Shown here: positions 34,845 to 43,674 of the stretch, piece after piece
Layout: each line of letters opens with the position of its first letter
Numbering within the stretch: position 1 is the stretch's first letter
Assembly: GCF_004208415.1 (NCBI RefSeq)
Contig: NZ_CP035758.1
Span: 11,222,001-11,286,000 of the forward strand
Source: Ktedonosporobacter rubrisoli
GTDB taxonomy: Bacteria; Chloroflexota; Ktedonobacteria; Ktedonobacterales; Ktedonobacteraceae
Length of the DNA stretch: 64,000 bases
Reading direction: 5' to 3'
Program-made: the position numbers and the translations under genes
Notes under the pieces: generated by a model
Databases searched by the model: none
What the model saw: only the letters and a program-made list of their open reading frames with translations
What the model was told of the DNA's origin: nothing

Positions 34845-36014
34845 ATGTTACAGAAGGATAGACCTCTCAAAATCGCTTTTTTGACGGAATTTGCTCTACA
34901 GGAGATTAAAACGTGGTCCTGGGCCGGTACTTACTACCATATTGCCCAGGCAATGCAAAAGTATTGCGGGGAGATAACCTATATAAGCCCAGTTCGTGGC
35001 AATGAGCAAGTAATTGCACGGCTCGTGCATCGCGCTTCACGGCTGCTGTTGCGCAAGCGTTATGCCTACCACAACTGTGTGCTCGTTGCCAGGCAACATG
35101 CAAAAAGGCTTGGCGAGCGTCTGGCCAGACAGCATTTTGATCTCATCGTATCTCCTGCTGGCGAGACGGAAATCGCCTTTCTGCAGACGGAAATCCCGAT
35201 AGTTCTAGTAGAAGACGCGACCTACGGTTTATTGATAGATTATCATCAAGAATATATAAATCTGGTAGAACAATCAATAAGAGAGCTGCATCTCCTTGAG
35301 AAGATGGCCCTTACGAAAGCAAGTGCGGTAATTGCATCGTCGCCGTGGGCGGCCCATTCCATTATTGAAGACTATGCCATAGATAAGCAAAAAGTCCATG
35401 TACTTCCCTTTGGAGCTAATTTTACGTATCCGCCAGAGGCGGCAATGGTGCAGGAACGACAGAGATCGTCACGCTGCAAATTGTTATTTATAGGGGCCAA
35501 CTGGGAGCACAAAGGGGGATCTATTGCCTTTGAAACCCTTCTGCACCTTGAAGAGATGGGAATTGAGGCAGAACTTATTGTTTGTGGATGTCGGCCGCCA
35601 GGCGGATTATCTCATAAACATATGAGAGTGATCCCCTTTCTAGATAAAAACGATAGAAAGCAGAATGAGGAATTAAAAGGTCTCTATCTCAGCTCTGACT
35701 TTCTAATCTTGCCGACAAGGAACGACTGTACGCCTATTGTGTGTTGTGAGGCAGCCGCATTTGGCCTGCCGGTGATCATTGCCGATACCGGAGGCGTCTC
35801 TGGCGTCGTTATAGATGGCGAGAATGGCTGCATATTGCCCTATACTGCTCGGGGAGATAAATATGCGGCGATTATTGCATCCTTATACCGAGATCAAGCA
35901 CGCTATGCGCAACTTGTGCGATCAAGCAGGGCCATGTTTGAAACGAAATTGAACTGGGATGCGTGGGGAGTTGCCGCAAAAAAGATAGTCATGCAGTTAT
36001 TAGATGGTTACTAA
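34845..36014 (+). CDS. Glycosyltransferase family 4
   Basis: 389 residues, GT-B fold. It opens PLKIAFLTEFALQEIKTWSWAGTYYHIAQAM and has the linker motif VIASSPWAAHSIIEDYAIDKQKVHVLPFGANF. The C-terminal part contains LLFIGANWEHKGGSIAFETL and the donor loop DFLILPTRNDCTPIVCCEAAAFGLPVI. AAGGA lies seven bases before ATG 34845; the GTG at 34839 is too close to it. It is downstream of Wzx in the rightward exopolysaccharide unit. Confidence 0.9.
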   Translation: MLQKDRPLKIAFLTEFALQEIKTWSWAGTYYHIAQAMQKYCGEITYISPVRGNEQVIARLVHRASRLLLRKRYAYHNCVLVARQHAKRLGERLARQHFDLIVSPAGETEIAFLQTEIPIVLVEDATYGLLIDYHQEYINLVEQSIRELHLLEKMALTKASAVIASSPWAAHSIIEDYAIDKQKVHVLPFGANFTYPPEAAMVQERQRSSRCKLLFIGANWEHKGGSIAFETLLHLEEMGIEAELIVCGCRPPGGLSHKHMRVIPFLDKNDRKQNEELKGLYLSSDFLILPTRNDCTPIVCCEAAAFGLPVIIADTGGVSGVVIDGENGCILPYTARGDKYAAIIASLYRDQARYAQLVRSSRAMFETKLNWDAWGVAAKKIVMQLLDGY

Positions 36015-36018
36015 GCAA

Positions 36019-36034
36019 GTCGAGAATTCTCGAC
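36019..36034. terminator. 16-base perfect palindrome between convergent genes
   Basis: GTCGAGAATTCTCGAC, five bases after the GT4 stop and 15 bases before the glycosidase stop. Folded, it gives a six-base stem with AATT loop; it is a possible bidirectional terminator or a protein site. Confidence 0.45.
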
Positions 36035-36049
36035 CGAGGACTTTAACTG

Positions 36050-37117
36050 TTAAATACGATAGCGCTGGATAAGCATTTTTATCGTATAGTATTGGGTTTT
36101 GGGCTTACTGGTTCGAAAATCGAACATATCGAGATAGACAGTGCCGCTGGCGGCGGCAAACTGACAGGCGAAATCTACGCCAACTTGCATCATGGTTTCT
36201 AGCGCATCGGTCGTAAAGCTATTCATAAAGTTGGTGTCATTACCATAAGGAGCAGGAGGGTTGCCAGGATCAAAATTCCATTCCGTAACGCCTATAGGTA
36301 GATCCTTGCCCAGTAACTCTTTAACCCAGGTACGAGCTGTTTGCACCTTTGGTCCTACCGTGTTTGCTTTACTCAGACAATCCGCCTGCGTATCGTGCCA
36401 GCAAGGATACCAATGAAAACTCACGGCGTCCGGTAACACTCCTGACTGTTTTACTCCCGTAAGAAATTCTTTCAGATATGAGCCTACGCCTGCAGCAGGA
36501 CCGATGAAGCTGGCCTTCGGATTAATCTGCCGTAATAATGGTATGACAGTGTTCCATTGCTTCAGATAATCTGTTATCCCAATATCTGCGGTATCTGGCT
36601 CATTGCCAAATTCGTAAAGATTGCAGCGATTGCTTGCATAGCTGACAACGTGCTTAGCAAAGCTAACATCGAAAATATCTGCTAAAACGCCAAGGCATAT
36701 CATATCGCTATTCTCGATAGTTTTTAAGCGCTGCTCAATTTCTTTGTCAGTAGTAGCATGGTTATCGACCAGGCTTTTAGAGAAAAAGAATGTGCGCATC
36801 AGGGTAAAATGAGCACCTTTGAGGGCTTGTTGAATAGCAGGATTCGTCTCAACGTTATTCTGATACCATTCCTGCGTATCATTAGTACCAAAAATGAAGG
36901 AGGAAATGCCCTGTTTCCAGATCCGTTGCTCAGGAAGCATCGCTGAAGCAGCTGGTGTAATCTGAGGTGGCGGAGTATGCTGTGTGCTCCTTGGCGAAGT
37001 ATTCGAAGAGCAGGCACTGCTAAGTAGCAGCGCTAGAAGAACTAGTGCGATGCGCAGCAGGTATAGAGGCATCCCTGGTTGTGGGGAACGCAATATTCTC
37101 TCCTTTATTTTCCTCAT
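36050..37117 (-). CDS. Secreted lipoprotein glycoside hydrolase-like protein (clan GH-A type)
   Basis: 355 residues. A signal peptide (hydrophobic 18-33) ends in LLSSAC, with C36 as the probable lipid attachment site, followed by a Ser/Thr/Pro-rich spacer to about 60. The barrel has the two glutamates expected of clan GH-A: E173 in YEFGNEPD (acid/base) and E279 in IGVTEWNF (nucleophile). It resembles GH39/GH79-type enzymes, but the family cannot be fixed by eye. It probably trims the exopolysaccharide or a related polymer on the outer side of the membrane (inference). Confidence 0.75.
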   Translation of the reverse strand: MRKIKERILRSPQPGMPLYLLRIALVLLALLLSSACSSNTSPRSTQHTPPPQITPAASAMLPEQRIWKQGISSFIFGTNDTQEWYQNNVETNPAIQQALKGAHFTLMRTFFFSKSLVDNHATTDKEIEQRLKTIENSDMICLGVLADIFDVSFAKHVVSYASNRCNLYEFGNEPDTADIGITDYLKQWNTVIPLLRQINPKASFIGPAAGVGSYLKEFLTGVKQSGVLPDAVSFHWYPCWHDTQADCLSKANTVGPKVQTARTWVKELLGKDLPIGVTEWNFDPGNPPAPYGNDTNFMNSFTTDALETMMQVGVDFACQFAAASGTVYLDMFDFRTSKPKTQYYTIKMLIQRYRI

Positions 37118-37139
37118 CAGACCATGTGGATCAAGATAC

Positions 37140-37397
37140 TTATAGCATACGCAAGTCGTAGCCCGGTAAATATTGAGGTTGTGGAGAGATAGTTAAGTCA
37201 GCAGAGAGCTCATGGCGAAAGTTGATATTGCTGCCTAAAGCCTGCCCTTCGCCATACATCATCTTGCCATTTCCGTCGTGATGAAATTCTATAGCCAGAA
37301 GAAAATCATACCATTGTAGACCAGCATCCCAACGCTGGGAACCGGGTAAGATATCCCTGGTTTGCTCAGCTGTTCTGTGCATTTCTAACCTTTTCAT
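37140..37397 (-). CDS. Hypothetical 85-residue protein
   Basis: A small frame 22 bases upstream of the glycosidase on the same strand. It is moderately charged and has an HHDGNGKMMYGEG stretch and a proline-rich end. No signal peptide, membrane segment or family is recognised, and the start lacks a clear ribosome site (a second ATG lies five codons in). It may be a small partner of the glycosidase or the remnant of a longer gene. Confidence 0.35.
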   Translation of the reverse strand: MKRLEMHRTAEQTRDILPGSQRWDAGLQWYDFLLAIEFHHDGNGKMMYGEGQALGSNINFRHELSADLTISPQPQYLPGYDLRML

Positions 37398-37732
37398 TCT
37401 CTACTATCACATAATAAGCTATGCATTTAGACCCTGACTAGCCTGATCTGGCCAGGTACCAAGATGGCTTTCCTCTACTATAATATCTACCACGCTTACA
37501 CTTGAGCATGCTATGCTCTCCTGGTAAGAAGCTTATTAAGATGACGAAGGAGACATAAGCTAAATTTACTACGATGTCTGCTATTACAGGCTGCCATCGA
37601 GCAAGAATGTCAGGGTTAAGCAGACTGCCGAAGCGACAGGTTGTTAGAACTAAGGATGTTGAAGCTCGTTTTTGCTGTAATGCAGCTCGTTGCTGACAGC
37701 GGGAGAAGGCAAAAGCCTGGAGATGAAATGTT
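37398..37732. other. 335-base gap, divergent promoter region
   Basis: It separates the leftward small ORF/glycosidase and the rightward ATP-grasp gene. No ORF, repeat or palindromic operator of note was seen. Confidence 0.4.
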
Positions 37733-38896
37733 ATGGTCCGGCAAACTGGCGTACTGGGAGCCGTTGTTATTGGAAGCGATTTCAGGGCTTTAGGGGTTGT
37801 CCGGAGCCTGGGCAGGCGAGGAATACCGTGTATAGTTATCGATAATGTGCAGCGGGCTGCCTGGTTTTCACGTTATGCGGTGAAGCGCTACAAATGGCAT
37901 GGTCCAATGGATAATACGCATTTCGTGAACTATTTGCTCCATGTCGGTAAGGAGCAACGTTTGGAGAACTGGTTGCTTTTCCCCACCACTGATGACGTGG
38001 TGGAGTTGGTAGCCCATAATCGGCAACAACTGGCTCTGGTCTATCGCCTGATAACGCCTTCATGGGAGGTTGTACGCTGGGCTAATGATAAGCGCCTGAC
38101 CTATCGTATGGCTCAAGAACTGGGTATAGCCTATCCTGAAACCTGGTATGCATCAGGAGAGAGGGATCTGAGAGCGGGACAGATTAGCTTTCCGGCGATT
38201 ATTAAGCCGGCTAGATCTGTCCATTTTCACCGAAGCATGCATCTCAAAGCCTTTCCAGTCAATAACTATGAGGAACTATCGGCACAGTATTCGCGTGCAG
38301 CTAAGATTATTTGTCCTGATGAACTTATGATTCAGCAGATGATACCGGGAGATGGAAATACGCAGTTTTCGGTAGGTGTCTTCTGTAAAGAAGGTAATGT
38401 GTTGTTCTGGATGAGTGCAAGGCGTACTCGTCAGTACCCTATTGATTATGGGCTAAATAGCAGTTTTGTTGAGGCTGTAGAGCTTCCAGAGCTTCTTGAG
38501 CCTGTAAAAAATCTGATGCAATATATGCATTTTTCAGGTATAGCTGAGATAGAGTTTAAATATGATTCTCGCGATCAGCAGTACAAGCTCTTGGATATCA
38601 ATGTGCGCGCCTGGGGATGGCATACGCTGTGTAGAATATGTGGACTCGACTTTCCTTATATTCAATACTGTGATGCCTTAGGGCTAGAGTTGGAAGCCAG
38701 CACCCCCCGTTATCACCACCATTGGGTACGCCTGCTCACAGATATTCCCGCTGGCTGGCAGGAAATACGTGCTGGAATTACTACACCTTCAGATTATCTA
38801 CGTAGCTTGATTGGTCCTACAGCCTTTTCGGTTTTTGCCTGGGAAGATCCTCTTCCTGCGCTGGGGATTGTTCCTCTATTGTGCTCTCAAGAGTAA
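37733..38896 (+). CDS. ATP-grasp ligase-like protein
   Basis: 387 residues with the ATP-grasp layout. An N-terminal Rossmann-like part reads GAVVIGSDFRALGVVRSLGRRGIP. The central lid contains YPETWYASGERD and FPAIIKPA, giving the ATP-binding lysine. The C-terminal lobe has GIAEIEFKYDSRDQQYKLLDINVRAWGW, where the Glu and Asp-x-Asn would hold magnesium. The family joins a carboxylate to an amine or thiol using ATP. Followed 27 bases later by a FemAB-like transferase, it may activate or make an amino-acid or peptide unit attached to a surface polymer (inference). Confidence 0.85.
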   Translation: MVRQTGVLGAVVIGSDFRALGVVRSLGRRGIPCIVIDNVQRAAWFSRYAVKRYKWHGPMDNTHFVNYLLHVGKEQRLENWLLFPTTDDVVELVAHNRQQLALVYRLITPSWEVVRWANDKRLTYRMAQELGIAYPETWYASGERDLRAGQISFPAIIKPARSVHFHRSMHLKAFPVNNYEELSAQYSRAAKIICPDELMIQQMIPGDGNTQFSVGVFCKEGNVLFWMSARRTRQYPIDYGLNSSFVEAVELPELLEPVKNLMQYMHFSGIAEIEFKYDSRDQQYKLLDINVRAWGWHTLCRICGLDFPYIQYCDALGLELEASTPRYHHHWVRLLTDIPAGWQEIRAGITTPSDYLRSLIGPTAFSVFAWEDPLPALGIVPLLCSQE

Positions 38897-38923
38897 AAAA
38901 AATAGCGGTAAGGAGATAAAGCT

Positions 38924-39976
38924 ATGCTGCAGAGCCTGGATACCTATCCTTCATCTATGCATTGGCATCATTCAATTGAGCAGCAAGCAAAAAATATATT
39001 TTACTATGATGAGGCCTGGCTGGATCTGCTCAAAAGATTTTATGGCTATTCGACTATTACGTTGATTACTGCAGATAAGCATGATTATATTACTGGCATG
39101 CTTCCATTATGCCTGGTGCAAAGTCCATTGACAGGAAAGCGCCTGGTATCGTTACCTTTTTCTGACCATTGTCCGTTATTGGCAGCTGATGAGGTCTATG
39201 CACATGATCTTCTGGAGCAGGCGCTGGCACTCTCGCGGCGGCAGAAAGTGCGCTCTCTAGAGCTGCGCTGCGGCCTGAATCCAGTGCTGACCCAGTGCTC
39301 TGAACTGCTGGAAAAGGATTTATATGTCAGCTGGTTATTGCAACTTGGCGCCGATCCACAGAGTGTCTGGTCGAGATTGCATAAACCGGTACAGAGACAG
39401 ATCAAGAAGGCTCAAAAGCTGGATGTTCAAATTCGCAGCGCTCAAAGTCGCGAAGATATAGCGCGTTACCACCAACTGCATGTCCGAACGCGAATGAAGC
39501 ATGGCATGCCCGCTCAACCTCTGCGCTTCTTTCTGGAGTTATGGGAGGTTTTTGCTCACAAAGGGGCGCTGAGAATGTTACTTGCCGAGCACAAAAACAC
39601 GACTATCGCCGGTATGATCTTCTTTACCGCAGGCACAACTATACGCTATGCATATGGGGCATCAGATGAGCGCTACTTGAATCTGGCGCCCAATAATTTG
39701 CTTCTATGGAGCGCGATTAGCTGGGGTTGCGAACAAGGATATTGTCTTATGGATCTTGGACGAACGGCGCGGGCGAATACGGGATTAATGGAATTCAAGC
39801 GGCGTTGGGGAGCCGACGAGGAGGCCTTACCTTATTACTATTATCCACAATGTGCGGGCCTGGCCGCAACTGCCGAAAGTAGCTGGAAATATCGCCTGCT
39901 GACCGGTTGTTGGAAGCGGCTACCGTTATCGCTGGCTACAGCTCTGGGAGGCCATCTTTATAAATATCTCGGCTAG
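38924..39976 (+). CDS. FemAB/BioF2-like aminoacyl- or acyltransferase (copy 1)
   Basis: 350 residues with two GNAT-like halves. Family marks are FYDEAWLDLLKRFYGY near the N-terminus, the basic segment SRLHKPVQRQIKKAQKLDVQIR, GMIFFTAGTTIRYAYGASDE, NNLLLWSAISWGCEQG and the FKRRWGADE ending. FemAB proteins add amino acids from aminoacyl-tRNA to lipid II; this BioF2/GNAT-type group in polysaccharide loci probably N-acylates sugars or amines. AAGGAG lies eight bases before the ATG. It is likely co-transcribed with the ATP-grasp gene. Confidence 0.85.
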   Translation: MLQSLDTYPSSMHWHHSIEQQAKNIFYYDEAWLDLLKRFYGYSTITLITADKHDYITGMLPLCLVQSPLTGKRLVSLPFSDHCPLLAADEVYAHDLLEQALALSRRQKVRSLELRCGLNPVLTQCSELLEKDLYVSWLLQLGADPQSVWSRLHKPVQRQIKKAQKLDVQIRSAQSREDIARYHQLHVRTRMKHGMPAQPLRFFLELWEVFAHKGALRMLLAEHKNTTIAGMIFFTAGTTIRYAYGASDERYLNLAPNNLLLWSAISWGCEQGYCLMDLGRTARANTGLMEFKRRWGADEEALPYYYYPQCAGLAATAESSWKYRLLTGCWKRLPLSLATALGGHLYKYLG

Positions 39977-39995
39977 GTCTATTGCTTACAGTAGT

Positions 39996-41108
39996 TTAGA
40001 AGATATGATGAGCCAGAGTACCTAGCAGCTCTGTTGCTTCGAGCGGTAAGCGCCTCCAGGTAGTTCTGGCTGCTCGATGGAAAGGTGTATCCGCTTCAAG
40101 TAAATTGATCGCCGACTCTCGTGGTGAAGGATAGTAGTAGCGATATAAACACTCTTTCTGTGTTCCCCACTTACTTTTAAACTCGGCAAGACCAGGTGTG
40201 TTAGCTGGTACTTCGCCGAAGTCATAATAGCGAAACCCTTCGCTACAGGCATCGTGAATAGCTTGCCAGTGGAGAGCATCGTTTGGGCGAAGTTCTTGAG
40301 CATTTCTATGCCAGCCGCTGAAAGCATAGAATACTGTTCGGCCCGCCATGAGCAAGAGCAGGCCAGCTACAGGTTTTGCCTTGCCTGCCTCATGGTGATG
40401 CGCCAGGAGTAAACGTAGCAAGCCACGTGGTTGTAGCCGCTCCCAAGCAATTTCAAAGAAGCGATAAGGGCGTGGAGGAATAACCACCTGACGCATGGTA
40501 GAGAGATAGAGCTCATACCAAGCTCGTAGCTCTCGTTTCGTCTCGGCCCGCTCAAGCGAAATACCATGTTTGTAGGCCTTATGAACTGCCCTTTTGATCT
40601 GGGCATGGTTGCGCGAATTGCCGAAACGCAAAAGCTCTGGCCGGGCTGGCAACTCCAATTGATAGGTGTCACGCCACTTTACTCCAGTTAATTCTATTCC
40701 CAAATCATCAAGCTCATTGGAGAGCATCTTTATCTGTAGCCCGCTTCTTGGGGTGGCTTTGAGCTGCCCGAGTGCCGCGTGTATTAAGAATTCTAGAGCC
40801 TGGCGGTCGCGGGCAAGAGGGCCAGCCACGGGAGTGCGGGGAAGAGATGAGAAACGGCAGGTACCCAATATTCCCTGCATTTTATAGAGAGGGAAGATGC
40901 CTCTAAATTGGCCGTTAGCATCCTGGCAGGCAAGATGTGCGGAGCGATAACCGAAGGCCTCTTCGAGAACCCCTAGCCAGGCAGGATGATGATAGATCAA
41001 ACCGTCCTGGTGGCTATCTATAAACCTCTCCCAGCGACTATCCTTTTCGGGATGGTTCTCGATGAGTTGCAGCGTTGAAGTGGCTGTACTTATATAGTCT
41101 TTACTCAT
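39996..41108 (-). CDS. FemAB/BioF2-like aminoacyl- or acyltransferase (copy 2)
   Basis: 370 residues, paralogous to the gene at 38924 and convergent with it (stops 19 bases apart). Matching landmarks are LIYHHPAWLGVLEEAFGYRSAHL, FGNSRNHAQIKRAVHKAYKHGIS, GLLLLMAGRTVFYAFSG, PNDALHWQAIHDACSEGFRYYDFGE and EFKSKWGTQKE. Two paralogues with one ATP-grasp enzyme suggest sequential acyl or aminoacyl transfers to one acceptor (inference). The IS element starts 215 bases upstream of its start. Confidence 0.85.
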   Translation of the reverse strand: MSKDYISTATSTLQLIENHPEKDSRWERFIDSHQDGLIYHHPAWLGVLEEAFGYRSAHLACQDANGQFRGIFPLYKMQGILGTCRFSSLPRTPVAGPLARDRQALEFLIHAALGQLKATPRSGLQIKMLSNELDDLGIELTGVKWRDTYQLELPARPELLRFGNSRNHAQIKRAVHKAYKHGISLERAETKRELRAWYELYLSTMRQVVIPPRPYRFFEIAWERLQPRGLLRLLLAHHHEAGKAKPVAGLLLLMAGRTVFYAFSGWHRNAQELRPNDALHWQAIHDACSEGFRYYDFGEVPANTPGLAEFKSKWGTQKECLYRYYYPSPRESAINLLEADTPFHRAARTTWRRLPLEATELLGTLAHHIF

Positions 41109-41409
41109 ATCGTCTCTTCCAATTACTCAGCAGTCAAAGTTAGCAAGGCACTGATCAGATGTACCGGTTTGCTGTAAGCGTAGCACTCATGAGTTGGGAT
41201 ACAGTTTATATCGAAGTCGAGGAACCGTCGCGTTGTTGCCTATGGACTTTCTACTTGAAATATCACTGTATCTCGACTGCTAAAGAAATAGGCTTAAGAC
41301 ATGCTCATGCTATCTTCTTCTTAGAGTGTGTCCTAGCTAGAACAATGAGCCGATAGTTCAGAGAAAGGAGAGTTCAGCCGAAAGCACAACTCGAAAGGAA
41401 CGAACCAAG

Positions 41410-41817
41410 ATGTGTGAGCCAATCAAGCGAAAACGTTACCCGTCGGATCTGACCGATGCGCAATGGGAGCTGATCAAGCCGTTCATCCCAGCAGTCTCTG
41501 CCCAGGCCACAACGGCCCTTCACGAGCGACGAGAAATCGTCAATGCTATCCTCTATGTGTTGCGCACAGGCTGCTCATGGCGACAGATGCCGCACGACCT
41601 GCCCAATGGCAAAACGGCCCATCACTACTTCCGCATCTGGACGCAGGCGGGGATTTGGGAGCCCATCATGGCCCACCTGCGCCGACAGGTACGCACCCAG
41701 ATGGGGCGGGACCCGGAACCCAGCGCTGCGATCATCGATAGCCAGTCGATCAAAACGGCTCCCGTGCCAGGAAGCGACAAGGGCTTCGACGCGGGGAAAA
41801 AAAATCTATGGGCGTAA
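41410..41817 (+). CDS. IS5-family transposase, orfA part
   Basis: 135 residues. The N-terminal DUF4096-type domain (YPSDLTDAQWELIKPFIP, TGCSWRQMPHDLP, HHYFRIW) is followed by AAIIDSQSIKTAP, with the first catalytic Asp of the DDE triad. The frame stops shortly after GKKNLWA. The rest of the catalytic core continues in another frame after an A8 tract, so functional transposase needs a frameshift. The sequence is full length here, with no internal stop. Confidence 0.9.
   Translation: MCEPIKRKRYPSDLTDAQWELIKPFIPAVSAQATTALHERREIVNAILYVLRTGCSWRQMPHDLPNGKTAHHYFRIWTQAGIWEPIMAHLRRQVRTQMGRDPEPSAAIIDSQSIKTAPVPGSDKGFDAGKKNLWA
41797..41804 (+). other. A8 slippery run inside the transposase gene
   Basis: GGGG followed by eight A. 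In the zero frame it reads GGG AAA AAA AAT. Moving to the orfB frame requires a net +1 (or -2) shift, after which ATC TAT GGG gives the expected KK-IYGRKRH core. The same tract is kept in copy 2, so it is probably programmed frameshifting or transcriptional slippage rather than random damage. Confidence 0.7.
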
Positions 41818-42274
41818 ACGCCACGTGCTCGTGGATACGCAGGGTTTCCTTCTGGCTGTCAAAGTGCATGCCGCCAACATCGTGGATCGCGTGGGGGCCA
41901 GGCTCTTGCTCAGCCAGTTGCCGCGCTCTTTCCCGCGTCTGTGCCACCTCTTTGCGGATAAGGGCTATACAGGACCATTGCTCGACTGGATTGCGCAGCG
42001 ATTGCACTGGACCACAGAACTGGTGCCACAGGCTCACAATAGGTCCCATCAGCACTGGATCCTCGTGGACGGCCAACCGGTTCTGCTGCCCCGGCCCAAG
42101 ACGGGTTTTCAGGTGCAAAGGAAACGATGGGTCGTCGAACGCAGCTTGGCCTGGTTCACCCGTTTCCGCCGCTTAGCTCGCGACTACGAAGGGCTCACCA
42201 CCAGTTCAGAAGCCTTTCTTCAGCTCGCCTCGGTTCGGCTTATGCTTTCGCGCTTATCTCCTTTCCGCTACTGA
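41804..42274 (+). CDS. IS5-family transposase, orfB part
   Basis: The C-terminal catalytic portion reached after the A8 tract. It reads IYGRKRHVLVDTQGFLLAV, then ADKGYTGPLLDW with the second catalytic Asp, and RKRWVVERSLAWFTRFRRLARDYE with the catalytic Glu of the Y-(2)-R-(3)-E-(6)-K/R-type signature. It has no start of its own near this point. An open frame extends upstream to 41543 in the wrong frame over orfA. Protein sequence is identical to copy 2. Confidence 0.88.
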   Translation: MYGRKRHVLVDTQGFLLAVKVHAANIVDRVGARLLLSQLPRSFPRLCHLFADKGYTGPLLDWIAQRLHWTTELVPQAHNRSHQHWILVDGQPVLLPRPKTGFQVQRKRWVVERSLAWFTRFRRLARDYEGLTTSSEAFLQLASVRLMLSRLSPFRY

Positions 42275-42399
42275 TTCTTGTGGTTAGGACACTCTCTTAA
42301 GCACAAGACTATGGATAAGCGATAAGTTATCTGTAGAGTATCATGAGCAAGATATAGTTTAGAGAATAAAAGATTTACATTGTGTAAGGAGGACGCCAC

Positions 42400-43623
42400 G
42401 TGACCTTATCTCTAGATCAGCAAGAGAAGCGAAAATCGGCTTCTGCAACCTATGATGCAGTAGTAGTGGGCGCTGGTCCATATGGTCTTTCGATGGCTGC
42501 CCATTTACTTGCCCAGGGTTTAAAAGTGGCAATCCTGGGCAAGCCGTTGAGCTTGTGGCGTGAAAATATGCCTGAAGGGATGCTGCTAAGATCATTCTGG
42601 TGGGCAAGTAATCTCTCAGCGCCCGAGGGAAAGTATAGCCTGGGACAATATCTACGGGAGCAAGGGTTATCTGCAATCGATCCCCTCTCAAGAGAGACAT
42701 TTATAGCATATGGGACCTGGTTTCAGCGCCAAGCTGTGCCAATGGTGGATGAGACATATGTAGCAAAAATTGAGAATCATGAGCGATTCTTTACGCTGGA
42801 GCTGGTTGATGGCCGTGTGATACAGAGCACTATAGTGGTGATGGCGCCTGGCCTTTATTATTATACCTATCGTCCCAACGAATATAATCACTTGTCTGCT
42901 GAACTGGTATCGCACACGTGTGACCATCCTACGCTTGACCAATTTGGCGGGAAACGCGTTGTCGTCGTAGGTGGAGGACAAAGCGCCTTGGAGTCCGCAG
43001 CATTGCTTTATGAAAGAGGGATAGATGTGCGACTTATAGCACGTCGCTCCATTTTCTGGTTATCGGCTGATAATTTGGCAATTCCCTATTGGCTCAGGCA
43101 GCTGCGCTCGCCAAAGGTGGGATTGGGGTATGGCTGGATAAACTGGGCCTTAGAGCAATATCCATATGTATTTCAGCAGTTGCCGCGAACGATGAAAGAT
43201 CGTATGTTAATAGACTTTCATGGTCCAGCGGGTGCATGGTGGCTCAGAGAGCGCATCGTAGGGAAATTGCCGGTATACGAGGGAAGGCAGATTGAGAAAG
43301 CAGAGGAAACAGATTACGGCGTGCAGTTACGTCTCTCTGACCATACGAAAATAGTTGCTGATCATCTTTTGCTAGCAACTGGCTATCGGGCCGATATCAG
43401 AAGGCTTCCCATGCTATCTCCTCAGCTCATCGATTCACTACAGGTATATATGGGTTCACCTGTCTTAAATAGCTACTTTGAGAGCAACGTGCCTGGCTTA
43501 TACTTTGTTGGATTTACCGCAGCACGCAGCGCAGGGCCGTTCTATCGTTTTGTTGTGGGTGCTCAGGCGGCATCGCGCCGGGTAGCAGCGTCAGTAGCGA
43601 GATCAATAGCAAGCAGAAAATAG
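42400..43623 (+). CDS. FAD-dependent oxidoreductase / flavin monooxygenase-like protein
   Basis: 407 residues with two dinucleotide-binding folds. VVVGAGPYGLSMAAHLLAQG at the N-terminus binds FAD and VVVVGGGQSALESAALLYERG (about 185-206) binds NAD(P)H. The late LLLATGYRADI is the usual second FAD element. It resembles N-hydroxylating and Baeyer-Villiger-type monooxygenases; the substrate is not known. The GTG start follows AAGGAGG by six bases. It lies just beyond IS copy 1, next to the ATP-grasp/FemAB genes, and may once have been part of that unit (inference). Confidence 0.85.
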   Translation: MTLSLDQQEKRKSASATYDAVVVGAGPYGLSMAAHLLAQGLKVAILGKPLSLWRENMPEGMLLRSFWWASNLSAPEGKYSLGQYLREQGLSAIDPLSRETFIAYGTWFQRQAVPMVDETYVAKIENHERFFTLELVDGRVIQSTIVVMAPGLYYYTYRPNEYNHLSAELVSHTCDHPTLDQFGGKRVVVVGGGQSALESAALLYERGIDVRLIARRSIFWLSADNLAIPYWLRQLRSPKVGLGYGWINWALEQYPYVFQQLPRTMKDRMLIDFHGPAGAWWLRERIVGKLPVYEGRQIEKAEETDYGVQLRLSDHTKIVADHLLLATGYRADIRRLPMLSPQLIDSLQVYMGSPVLNSYFESNVPGLYFVGFTAARSAGPFYRFVVGAQAASRRVAASVARSIASRK

Positions 43624-43674
43624 TATTCTCGCTACCGAGCTGATCTGTGATTAAACGAAAGCCAGAGAAGCTAA

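Larger units (their letters stand above)
41324..42296 (+). mobile_element. IS5-family insertion sequence, copy 1 (973 bp)
   Basis: Bounded by imperfect terminal inverted repeats starting GAGTGTGTCCTAGC (left) and GAGAGTGTCCTAAC (right, complement). It is flanked on both sides by TTA (41321-41323 and 42297-42299), as expected of IS427-group elements. It encodes a DDE transposase split at an A8 run. Copy 2 at 49444-50416 has the same length in the opposite orientation. Confidence 0.92.

Noticed and set aside
41543..41797. Open frame upstream of transposase orfB
   Set aside because: It overlaps orfA out of frame; protein similarity to the transposase begins only after the A8 tract.
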